From Paenibacillus camerounensis (GTDB lineage: Bacteria > Bacillota > Bacilli > Paenibacillales > Paenibacillaceae), in the NCBI RefSeq assembly GCF_000723885.1, contig NZ_CCDG010000037.1, positions 28,822 through 92,821 of the forward strand: a stretch of DNA of 64,000 bases. Direction: 5' to 3'. Under the pieces are notes generated by a model. It saw nothing but the letters and a program-made list of their open reading frames with translations. It was not told the origin of the DNA and searched no databases. Below, piece after piece: positions 18,158 to 25,382 of this stretch; the stretch's first letter is position 1, and each line of letters starts with the position of its first letter. The position numbers and the translations under genes were made by a program.

Positions 18158-19240
18158 ATGAGCGAGGTTAAAAAAATTGCCGTAATTGCCGGGGACGGTA
18201 TCGGACCTGAAGTTGTGGCTGAAGCGGAAAAAGTATTGAAAAAAGCGGAAGAAGTATTCGGCTACGCCTTCGAAACTGAGCACGCCCTGTTTGGCGGAAT
18301 TGCTATTGACGAGCGGGGAACTCCGCTTCCGGAGGATACACTGGAAATCTGCCGCAGTGCAGACGCTGTATTGCTGGGGGCTGTCGGCGGACCCAAATGG
18401 GACAACAATCCGAAGGAGCTTCGTCCGGAAACAGGACTTCTCGGAATCCGCAAAGCGCTTGGCCTGTTCTCCAATCTGCGTCCGGCTAACGTATTTGACT
18501 GCCTGAAGGATGCATCTACCTTGAAGCCTGAAGTGCTTGAAGGTACAGACCTGATGGTTGTGCGTGAGCTGACCGGAGGCATCTATTTCGGAGACAAGCT
18601 GCGCCGTCAGGGGGAGCATGGAGAAGAAGCGGTTGATACCTGTGTATACAACGTGACTGAAGTTGAACGCATTGTACGTCAGGCATTTGAAATTGCCGGC
18701 AAACGCCGCAACAAGCTGGCCAGCGTCGACAAAGCGAATGTACTGGAAACTTCCCGCCTGTGGCGTGAGGTGGTTAACCGGATTGCTCCTGAATATCCGC
18801 AGGTGGAGCTTGAGCACGTGCTGGTTGATAACTGCGCAATGCAGCTGCTGCGCCGTCCGTCCAGCTTCGACGTGATTGTGACCGAGAATATGTTCGGGGA
18901 TATCCTGAGTGACGAAGCAGCGATGCTGACCGGTTCAATCGGGATGCTGGCTTCTGCTTCTCTTGGTGAGGGCAGCTACGGCTTGTACGAGCCTGTGCAC
19001 GGATCTGCTCCTGACATCGCCGGCCAGGGCCTGGCGAATCCGATTGCCACAATCCTGTCACTGGCTCTCATGTTCCGCATGACCTTCGGTTATGAGGAAG
19101 CAGCGGCAGCCATTGAAGCCGCTGTAGCCGAGGTGCTTGATGCCGGACACCGGACAAGCGACATCGCAGTAGATAAGAGCAAGGCAATCAGCACTACCGA
19201 AATGGGCGACCTGATTGTTGCCGCAATCCGTAAAGCGTAA
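18158..19240 (+). CDS. leuB: 3-isopropylmalate dehydrogenase
   Basis: 360 residues. ATG 18158 is 8 bases after AAGGAG (18144-18149); the GTG at 18149 overlaps that site. Oxidises and decarboxylates 3-isopropylmalate to 2-oxoisocaproate with NAD+. Motifs: [11 protein letters not shown] at the N-terminus, substrate-binding [32 protein letters not shown], and metal-binding [14 protein letters not shown], then [15 protein letters not shown]. Normal length. It has its own start region rather than sharing the ilv-leuA transcript, because a strong terminator and several unrelated genes lie between. Confidence 0.97.
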   Translation: MSEVKKIAVIAGDGIGPEVVAEAEKVLKKAEEVFGYAFETEHALFGGIAIDERGTPLPEDTLEICRSADAVLLGAVGGPKWDNNPKELRPETGLLGIRKALGLFSNLRPANVFDCLKDASTLKPEVLEGTDLMVVRELTGGIYFGDKLRRQGEHGEEAVDTCVYNVTEVERIVRQAFEIAGKRRNKLASVDKANVLETSRLWREVVNRIAPEYPQVELEHVLVDNCAMQLLRRPSSFDVIVTENMFGDILSDEAAMLTGSIGMLASASLGEGSYGLYEPVHGSAPDIAGQGLANPIATILSLALMFRMTFGYEEAAAAIEAAVAEVLDAGHRTSDIAVDKSKAISTTEMGDLIVAAIRKA

Positions 19241-19301
19241 ACAGCCAGAACCTTCCTCCTTTGACGTAGAAAAACATAAAACTTCACAAAAAGTTGCTTA
19301 T

Positions 19302-19316
19302 TTATAATTATTATAA
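19302..19316. promoter_or_regulatory. PerR box, perfect consensus
   Basis: TTATAATTATTATAA matches the PerR consensus TTATAATNATTATAA at every position. PerR is the Fe/Mn-dependent peroxide-sensing repressor of Firmicutes. It lies 20 bp upstream of a TTGACT-17-TACCAT promoter at 19336-19364 that serves the peroxiredoxin gene. Confidence 0.9.
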
Positions 19317-19335
19317 AAAAGTAATGAGTGTAATA

Positions 19336-19364
19336 TTGACTTTGATTTGGTGCGGTGATACCAT
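19336..19364 (+). promoter_or_regulatory. Sigma-A promoter of the peroxiredoxin gene
   Basis: TTGACT 19336-19341, 17-bp spacer, TACCAT 19359-19364. The leader to the ATG is about 85 bases and ends with AAAGGAGG. Confidence 0.65.
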
Positions 19365-19453
19365 TTGGTCTATAGCCAAGAGTAAGTGGCCAAGCCTTCA
19401 TATCAAGTGAATTATATTGTTTTTCTTACATAATCAAAGGAGGAATAAAAGCA

Positions 19454-19993
19454 ATGGCAGAACGTTTGGTAGGTAAACAAGCCCCGGACTTCACAATGGA
19501 AACAGTAACAGGCGACGGTAAAGATTTTGGTAAGGTCAGCTTGTCTGACTATCGCGGCAAATGGCTTGTATTCTTCTTTTACCCGCTAGACTTTACCTTT
19601 GTATGTCCGACTGAAATTACAGCACTTAGTGATGCTGCTGCTGAATTCGCGGAGCTTGATACAGAAATCCTTGGCGTGAGCATTGATTCGGTTCACAGCC
19701 ACAAGGCATGGATTACAACTCCCCGCGATATGAACGGCCTGGGACCAGTGAACTTCCCGCTGGCTTCGGATATCACCAAGAAGGTTGCCAGTGATTACGG
19801 TGTTCTAATCGAAGAAGAAGGCATAGCCCTTCGCGGATTGTTCATTATCGATCCGGACGGCGAATTGAAATATGCAGTAGTTAACCACAACGATGTAGGA
19901 CGCAGCGTAGAGGAAACACTCCGTGTACTGCAGGCTCTGCAATCCGGCGGACTGTGCGCAATGAACTGGAAACCGGGCGACAAGAACCTGTAA
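19454..19993 (+). CDS. Typical 2-Cys peroxiredoxin (AhpC/TSA family)
   Basis: 179 residues, ATG 19454 behind AAAGGAGG. Reduces hydrogen peroxide and alkyl hydroperoxides. The peroxidatic cysteine is Cys51 in DFTFVCPTE and the resolving cysteine Cys168 in GGLCAMNW; the active-site Thr and Arg neighbours are present. The closest well-known types are YkuU of Bacillus and AhpC; no ahpF follows, so reduction by thioredoxin is likely. The PerR box upstream fits induction by peroxide. Terminated at 20023-20062. Confidence 0.95.
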   Translation: MAERLVGKQAPDFTMETVTGDGKDFGKVSLSDYRGKWLVFFFYPLDFTFVCPTEITALSDAAAEFAELDTEILGVSIDSVHSHKAWITTPRDMNGLGPVNFPLASDITKKVASDYGVLIEEEGIALRGLFIIDPDGELKYAVVNHNDVGRSVEETLRVLQALQSGGLCAMNWKPGDKNL

Positions 19994-20022
19994 GGGATGT
20001 CCGCTCTTTGAGAGACTAATAA

Positions 20023-20062
20023 GACCTCCTTGCGGGAAAGGTTTCCGCCAAGGGGGTTTTTT
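20023..20062 (+). terminator. Terminator of the peroxiredoxin gene
   Basis: ACCTCCTTGCGG pairs with CCGCCAAGGGGGT, followed by six T residues. Confidence 0.85.
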
Positions 20063-20209
20063 GCAACAAAATGCCTCTAACTATCAGTAATACTGTTTAA
20101 AATTAGGCGCCGAGGTTAATATAATGGCTGTAGGAGAGGAATCTCCTGCACTATTCTGTAATACAATAATAAGAAATCAATGGAACTTACCCAAGGAGGG
20201 TGAACAAAA

Positions 20210-20617
20210 ATGAGCTTTTGCTGTGGAGCGAGTATGGTTGGAACGAAGGGAACCCTTAAACATTATCGCACGCAAGTCCATAATGTTCCCCTGCTGTTTT
20301 GCCCGGTATGCCACCGGGTAGAGGTACATTACAAAGTCGAGAACGAGTATGAGATCCTTGCGGAATATGCTCATGGCGATGGAGTGACTGACGTTGATTT
20401 CCAGGATTATGTAATGGAAGATGAGGAAGCAATCTTCGAGAATGTTATTAATATGGAGAGTGAAGATCCGCTGGCAATCATCCGCAGCCAGATCGATATG
20501 GCGCTTGACCTCCTGGCCGTAGCCAAACAGATCGGAGACAGCAAGTGGGAGCGGGAGCTTAAGAAGCGCCTGGCGGTAATGAGCCAGCGCCGTCACCGCC
20601 TTCAGCAGAAAGCCTGA
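20210..20617 (+). CDS. Small protein with putative Cys4 zinc site, unknown function
   Basis: 135 residues, ATG 20210 after AAGGAGGG. Cysteines occur as Cys4-Cys5 near the start and as CPVC about residues 41-44 (LLFCPVCHRVEVHYKV), which together could bind zinc, as in YgiT/MqsA-like or YokU-type N-terminal domains. The middle is acidic (VMEDEEAIFENVINMESED) and the C-terminus is helical and basic (KKRLAVMSQRRHRLQQKA). I do not recognise a named family. It stands alone between two terminators. Confidence 0.75.
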   Translation: MSFCCGASMVGTKGTLKHYRTQVHNVPLLFCPVCHRVEVHYKVENEYEILAEYAHGDGVTDVDFQDYVMEDEEAIFENVINMESEDPLAIIRSQIDMALDLLAVAKQIGDSKWERELKKRLAVMSQRRHRLQQKA

Positions 20618-20663
20618 CTTTTCCTAAACGTAACACAATACAGGCCGGTATCTGCCGGCGCAG

Positions 20664-20691
20664 AAGCCCCTGCATCAGCGGGGGCTTTTTT
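20664..20691 (+). terminator. Terminator after the Cys4 protein gene
   Basis: AAGCCCCTGC pairs with GCGGGGGCTT around ATCA, followed by T6. Confidence 0.88.
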
Positions 20692-20984
20692 GGCGTTACC
20701 CCGTATATAATCTACGGGAAATGAAGATTTTCGCCGGAATATGGATTTCTTGTTAATATTTAGTATGCCTTAAGAATCATTTTAACAAGTTTTTTGCCAT
20801 TCGACAGTTTCTCTGATTGCGTTGTCTTCTTCTCTTGGATATGATTGGAATATAGTTGAAACGGTTGGATAATATAATACGATTTTCGAATGTTCTGGCG
20901 GCTTCGTCATATACTCATTTACATAGTAATTTGATGTCGCTTAAGCGTCTACGCCAAATGCAGTAAAAGGGGGAACTTCGTATC
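20692..20984. other. Upstream region of the kinase gene, with a Spo0A-like box
   Basis: This stretch has no gene. TTCGACA at 20800-20806 is the exact reverse complement of the Spo0A core TGTCGAA. AT-rich sequence with TATAAT near 20873 follows, but I could not pair it with a good -35. Confidence 0.35.
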
Positions 20985-22082
20985 GTGATAAGCCAATTTC
21001 AGGAAAGCTTGATTTTACCACGAACGTTTCAATCCGTGACAATGGACACTTCATATGAGGATGTGCTGGAGCACATTGACAGCGGAATTATGCTTTTTGA
21101 TGAAGATGGAGTTTTGACTTTTGCCAATAAACAGATGTTTGACATACTGGAGCTGCCGCGGCTTGCCATCATGGGCTGCGCTATAACGCATCTCCTGGCG
21201 AATATTCAGCTTAACCGTTTCAAGAAAAAGCAGATGCTGCGCGGTTACCGGGAAATGGTGCTGAAGGGTAAGCCAAACTACGAATTTGTTGATGAATATG
21301 GCCGATATTGGCGGGTAAGTCTGCATTCCGGTGAGCCGATGAAGGGCAGCTACCTGTTTACGTTCAAGGAAATTTCCGATTATAAGCTGATCGAGCAGAC
21401 TGCCTATCAGAATGATAGCCTGGCCATGCTGGGTAAATTATCTGCATCTATTGCACATGAGATCCGTAATCCGCTGACAGCAATCCGCGGATTTATTCAA
21501 TTGCTGCACCCTCACCTGCACCAGCTGGGCAAGGAAGAGTACGCCAAGATTATACTGGCTGAAATCGACCGGGCCAATGACATTATTCACGAGTTTTTGA
21601 CATCATCCAAACCATCCGCCCCCCAGATCGGCATGATTCCTGTAGCGGCATTACTGAAAGAGGTTGTACTGCTTACGGAGAGTGAAGCCTTGATGAATGG
21701 CTGCCAGATTAATCTCCATCCGTTCCAGGGCGATATGATTATTTCCGGCGATGCCAAACAAATGAAGCAGGTAGTGCTAAATATGATAAGAAACGCAATG
21801 GAAGCGATTGCAGAGCGTGCGGATAATTTCATAGGCAAGATTGAAGTAGGGGCTCGCAGAGAAGGTGCAGAGGTCCGTATCTTTATCTCTGATAACGGCA
21901 AGGGGATGGATATTTGCACACTTGACCGGCTGTTTAATCCGTTTTTTACTACTAAAGAGAACGGTACGGGGCTCGGATTATCCGTCAGTGAACGGATCAT
22001 CAAGAATCATGGAGGCTGCATTTCGGTCAGCAGCAGAGTTAACGAAGGTACCCGGTTTGTTATTTCTTTACCTCTGATTTAA
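20985..22082 (+). CDS. PAS-domain sensor histidine kinase, cytoplasmic (sporulation-kinase-like)
   Basis: 365 residues from GTG 20985, 11 bases after AAGGGGG. No membrane segment. A PAS domain spans about residues 25-135 (YEDVLEHIDSGIMLFDEDG, then FANKQMFDILEL). HisKA has the phosphorylated His158 in SIAHEIRNPLTAIRGFI; the ATP-binding domain follows with NMIRNAMEAI (N box), ISDNGKGMD (G1), NPFFTTKENGTGLGLSV (F and G2). The layout resembles KinA/KinE-type kinases feeding Spo0F, and no response regulator gene is adjacent, which fits an orphan phosphorelay kinase. That role is inference. Confidence 0.88.
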   Translation: MISQFQESLILPRTFQSVTMDTSYEDVLEHIDSGIMLFDEDGVLTFANKQMFDILELPRLAIMGCAITHLLANIQLNRFKKKQMLRGYREMVLKGKPNYEFVDEYGRYWRVSLHSGEPMKGSYLFTFKEISDYKLIEQTAYQNDSLAMLGKLSASIAHEIRNPLTAIRGFIQLLHPHLHQLGKEEYAKIILAEIDRANDIIHEFLTSSKPSAPQIGMIPVAALLKEVVLLTESEALMNGCQINLHPFQGDMIISGDAKQMKQVVLNMIRNAMEAIAERADNFIGKIEVGARREGAEVRIFISDNGKGMDICTLDRLFNPFFTTKENGTGLGLSVSERIIKNHGGCISVSSRVNEGTRFVISLPLI

Positions 22083-22139
22083 TAGGAGCGCTGCAGCTGT
22101 GTTCAAAGCAGGCCATGTTATAATATAGAAATGCTAAAG

Positions 22140-22188
22140 AGGCTGATTCCTGTGCTTCACGATTTCAATTCGTGCAGGAAGTCAGCCT
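22140..22188 (+). terminator. Hairpin after the kinase gene, weak T-run
   Basis: AGGCTGA plus TTCCTG pairs with CAGGAA plus TCAGCCT; the tail TATCTGTGTTAA has few T residues. It may act as a weak terminator or as a leader structure of the aminopeptidase gene. Confidence 0.5.
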
Positions 22189-22239
22189 TATCTGTGTTAA
22201 TGTGGGTCAGCAGGTTCAAGAACAGCTGGAGGTTATGCC

Positions 22240-23757
22240 ATGAATATTGAATGGAGCAATTCCGTAACGCCTGCCGCTGCGGCAGGGGATGTTTTATGTA
22301 TGATGATATCCGAGAACAGTCTGACAGACAGCAGCCTGGCACCCGAATGGAGGGCGGCTATTGAGCCGCTAACGAAGGCCGGGCTTTTCTCGGGCAGGCT
22401 GAATCAGATTTATATCCTTCCGGTTACAGCATTATCCCGGTACTCTATAGTCATTCTCGCAGGCAGCGGAAAGGGAGATCCCGGGATCGGGGAGGTCAGG
22501 GTGCTTGCAGCCCATATAGTCCGTGCTGCAATGCGGCTGAAGGCTGCGCTGCTTGACATTGAGATTTCCGAGCAGGTTCTGTCCAGGGAAGGGGCGGCAC
22601 AGGCGCTCGCGGAAGGTCTGAAGCTCGGAAGCGAACGCAGAAAGCACTATAAGCAGGAGCAGGCATCTTATGTGAGACCGGATAAGGTAATCTTGTATCC
22701 GCAGCAGCCGGCAGACGACACACTGGACCGGGCCTGGCGCCAGGGGATACAGCGCGGCTCTGTTTTTGGGGATTCAGCCAATCTGGCCCGTGAGCTGACC
22801 AATCTTCCCGGCAATCTCCTAACTCCGTCCGGACTTGCAGCAGCAGCGGTCGAGGTGGCCGAGCGGCACGGCCTTCCTGTAGAGGTGCTGGATGAACGGG
22901 AGATTGAACAGAAGGGAATGGGCGGACTGCTTGCGGTCGGCAAAGGGAGTATTCATCCGCCGAGGATGATTGTCATCCGTTATCAGGGTACGGGGGATTG
23001 GACAGACGTTACCGGAATTATCGGCAAGGGGATTACCTTTGATACCGGCGGAATATCGCTCAAGCGGGCGCCGGGGATGGAAGATATGATCAGCGATATG
23101 GGCGGTGCAGCTGCTGTACTGGGTGTCATGGAGGCGCTTGGCAGGTTGCGGCCGCGAATTAATGTAGTCATGGTTATTCCTGCGGCAGAGAATATGCCCT
23201 CTCCAGCAGCCTTTAAGCCGGGGGATATCATCACTACGCTGAGCGGAAAAACCGTAGAGGTGCTGAATACCGATGCCGAGGGCCGGGTAGTGCTCGGTGA
23301 TGGTTTGACCTATGCCAGAGAGTGGGGGGCGGAGCGTCTCATTGATGTCGCTACGCTGACAGGAGCCGTCGTGTCCATTCTCGGTGATGTTGCTACCGGA
23401 GCAGTTACGAATGATAAGCAGCTGATGCAGGATCTGCTGGCGGCATCAGACCGTTCTGGTGAGCCTGTGTGGCAGCTCCCAGTCTATCCTGAGTTCCGTG
23501 AGATGCTTAGAAGCGAGGTTGCCGACATCCGCAATGCTGCCGGCAGATTCGGAAGCGCCTCGACCGCCGGTCTTTTTATCGGTGAATTTGCTGAAGGGCT
23601 GCCCTGGGTTCACCTCGATATTGCCGGAACGGCATTTCTGTCGAAGGAGCGGGGAGTTCATTCCAAAGGTGCAACGGGTGTTATGGTCCGTACATTACTG
23701 GAGTATCTGCTGAGTCCCAGCCTGGATCAGCCTCCGGGTCCGCTTGCAAGGGAATAA
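22240..23757 (+). CDS. Leucyl aminopeptidase (M17 family)
   Basis: 505 residues, ATG 22240 after GGAGG. A dimetal exopeptidase that removes N-terminal leucine and other residues from cytosolic peptides. The C-terminal catalytic domain shows GKGITFDTGGISLKRAPG then MEDMISDMGGAA (metal Lys and Asp), and the family signature NTDAEGRVVLGDGLTYA (metal Asp and Glu and the catalytic Arg). The N-terminal domain is weakly conserved as usual. It stands alone and ends at a strong terminator. Confidence 0.95.
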   Translation: MNIEWSNSVTPAAAAGDVLCMMISENSLTDSSLAPEWRAAIEPLTKAGLFSGRLNQIYILPVTALSRYSIVILAGSGKGDPGIGEVRVLAAHIVRAAMRLKAALLDIEISEQVLSREGAAQALAEGLKLGSERRKHYKQEQASYVRPDKVILYPQQPADDTLDRAWRQGIQRGSVFGDSANLARELTNLPGNLLTPSGLAAAAVEVAERHGLPVEVLDEREIEQKGMGGLLAVGKGSIHPPRMIVIRYQGTGDWTDVTGIIGKGITFDTGGISLKRAPGMEDMISDMGGAAAVLGVMEALGRLRPRINVVMVIPAAENMPSPAAFKPGDIITTLSGKTVEVLNTDAEGRVVLGDGLTYAREWGAERLIDVATLTGAVVSILGDVATGAVTNDKQLMQDLLAASDRSGEPVWQLPVYPEFREMLRSEVADIRNAAGRFGSASTAGLFIGEFAEGLPWVHLDIAGTAFLSKERGVHSKGATGVMVRTLLEYLLSPSLDQPPGPLARE

Positions 23758-23776
23758 GACTAACAGGCTCATACGC

Positions 23777-23818
23777 AAAAAGCCGCAACGCTCTTAATTA
23801 AGAGTGTTACGGCTTTTT
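23777..23818. terminator. Bidirectional terminator after the aminopeptidase gene
   Basis: AAAAAGCCG, AAC and CTCTT arms pair with AAGAG, GTT and CGGCTTTTT around AATT. A-run on one side and T-run on the other make it usable from both strands, serving also the small minus-strand gene at 23864. Confidence 0.9.
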
Positions 23819-23863
23819 GTGCTGCCTGCGGACTGAGTGAGCCGCCGGGGCAGCTATAACGGT

Positions 23864-24001
23864 TTATCCGTTCCGTTTAGACTTTACCTGGGATGTGAAG
23901 GACTGGATTCCATTCATAATTTTATCACGTGTATCTTTATTTCTGAGTAAGTAGACTGCTCCAAGCGCTGCGGTAGTAAATAACGTCTTCTTAGTATTCA
24001 T
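23864..24001 (-). CDS. 45-residue basic small protein
   Basis: ATG at 24001 on the minus strand is preceded by CTAAGGAGGAATAACC, an ideal ribosome binding site, and the frame runs 45 codons to TAA at 23864-23866. The sequence starts MNTKKTLFTTAALGAVYLLR, a short hydrophobic stretch with a positive flank, then NKDTRDKIMNGIQSFTSQ and a basic end (VKSKRNG). It resembles short YtxH-like membrane-associated proteins of Bacillales, but I cannot name it. It converges with the aminopeptidase gene. Confidence 0.7.
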   Translation of the reverse strand: MNTKKTLFTTAALGAVYLLRNKDTRDKIMNGIQSFTSQVKSKRNG

Positions 24002-24151
24002 GGTTATTCCTCCTTAGGTAGTGGTCTGGCTGCAGTTGCTTATAACAAACATACCCGTAACCGGGGGAGTTTAAACCTGCTGTATAAAGCTGCCAGCCTT
24101 CGTCGATAGCCCCGTTACTGAAAACAGATATGGAAGATAGCAGAAATAATC

Positions 24152-24181
24152 TTTACAATTTATTCTTCATTAAAGTATGAT
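24152..24181 (+). promoter_or_regulatory. Sigma-A-like promoter of the aldolase-family gene
   Basis: TTTACA 24152-24157, 18-bp spacer, TATGAT 24176-24181. No other feature is seen in 24002-24150. Confidence 0.6.
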
Positions 24182-24254
24182 TGTACGATAATGATTGCAT
24201 AGTAAGCTTATGCTGGCGGAAATACTGAAGGATATGCTGAAGGGAGAACATATT

Positions 24255-25214
24255 GTGAAGAATAATCAGAGTAAAATTGTCGATTGCACCATCCGGGACG
24301 GAGGTCTCGTTAACAACTGGGATTTTAGCATTGAATTTGTACAGAAGCTGTATGCCGGGCTGAATGAAGCCGGGGTTGAATATATGGAAATCGGCTATAA
24401 AAACTCCCCTAAGCTGCTTAAAGGAGCGGAAAGTGCCGGACCTTGGCGGTTCCTGAACGATGATTTTCTGCGCAAAGTCATTCCTGAGAAGGGCAATACC
24501 AAGCTGTCTGCACTCGTTGATATCGGCCGGGTCGATGAAAATGATATCCTGCCGCGCAGCGAGAGCATGCTGGATCTGATCCGTGTGGCCTGCTACAGTA
24601 AGGATGTGGACAAGGCGCTGCAATTGGTTCAGATTTTCCATGACCGGGGATACGAAACGACGATTAATATTATGGCGTTGTCCAATGTAATGGAGAATGA
24701 GCTGCTGGAAGCCTTTGATATGATCCGCGACAGCGTGGTAGACGTTGTATATATTGTGGATTCTTACGGCAGCCTGGATCACAACGATATTAAATATCTG
24801 GTCGACAAGTTCAAAACCCATCTGCCGAATAAGCGTCTGGGCGTGCATACCCATAACAATCTGCAGCTGGCCTTCTCCAATACGCTGGTTGCTTCTGAAC
24901 TCGGAGTAGAGCTGCTGGATGCATCCTGCTACGGTATGGGGCGTGCGGCCGGCAACTGTCCGACTGAACTGCTGGTTACCCACCTGAAGAACACCAAATA
25001 TACACTGCGTCCTGTGCTTGGTATTATTGAGCAGCTGATGATTCCGCTCCGTGAGAAGGAAGAGTGGGGGTACATCATTCCTTATATGATTACCGGTACG
25101 CTTGACGAGCATCCACGCTCGGCTATGGCGCTCCGCGCATCGGAGGATAAAGATAAGGCTGTTGATTTTTATGACAAGCTGACTACGCCTGAAGTTACCT
25201 TCGGCGATAAATAA
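24255..25214 (+). CDS. DRE-TIM metallolyase family aldolase (HMG-CoA lyase-like), orphan
   Basis: 319 residues from GTG 24255, 8 bases after AGGGAGA; the frame is open for 20 codons further upstream without a ribosome site. The barrel opens with VDCTIRDGGLVNNWDFS, the metal-binding Asp and Arg-Asp of the HMGL family, and has the metal histidines in GVHTHNNLQLAFSNT, then a G-MGRAAGNCPTE loop. These match 4-hydroxy-2-oxovalerate aldolases and related enzymes found in polysaccharide and lipid clusters. The partner dehydrogenase is missing, and no pathway genes are adjacent, so the substrate is unknown. Terminated at 25229-25266. Confidence 0.8.
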   Translation: MKNNQSKIVDCTIRDGGLVNNWDFSIEFVQKLYAGLNEAGVEYMEIGYKNSPKLLKGAESAGPWRFLNDDFLRKVIPEKGNTKLSALVDIGRVDENDILPRSESMLDLIRVACYSKDVDKALQLVQIFHDRGYETTINIMALSNVMENELLEAFDMIRDSVVDVVYIVDSYGSLDHNDIKYLVDKFKTHLPNKRLGVHTHNNLQLAFSNTLVASELGVELLDASCYGMGRAAGNCPTELLVTHLKNTKYTLRPVLGIIEQLMIPLREKEEWGYIIPYMITGTLDEHPRSAMALRASEDKDKAVDFYDKLTTPEVTFGDK

Positions 25215-25228
25215 TAATCTTTAGGGCA

Positions 25229-25266
25229 GAAGCACTGACCTCTACGGGGGATAGGTGCTTTTTTCT
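25229..25266 (+). terminator. Terminator of the aldolase-family gene
   Basis: GAAGCAC pairs with GTGCTT across a long loop that can add CC/GG pairs, followed by T6. Confidence 0.75.
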
Positions 25267-25288
25267 TTTATATTGTAGTGGAGGAATG

Positions 25289-25316
25289 TAACTTTACGGG
25301 ATGGATAAGCCGATAT
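25289..25316 (+). promoter_or_regulatory. Sigma-D-like promoter of the EAL gene
   Basis: GCCGATAT at 25309-25316 is the exact sigma-D -10 consensus. TAAC at 25289-25292, 16 bases upstream, differs from TAAA by one base. It lies 66 bases before the ATG at 25383 and would place this c-di-GMP enzyme in the motility regulon. Confidence 0.6.
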
Positions 25317-25382
25317 TTATAGAAGGGCTTGAATACATCATTCATACTAATTATAGATATCATTTTCAGACGCGAGGGACTT

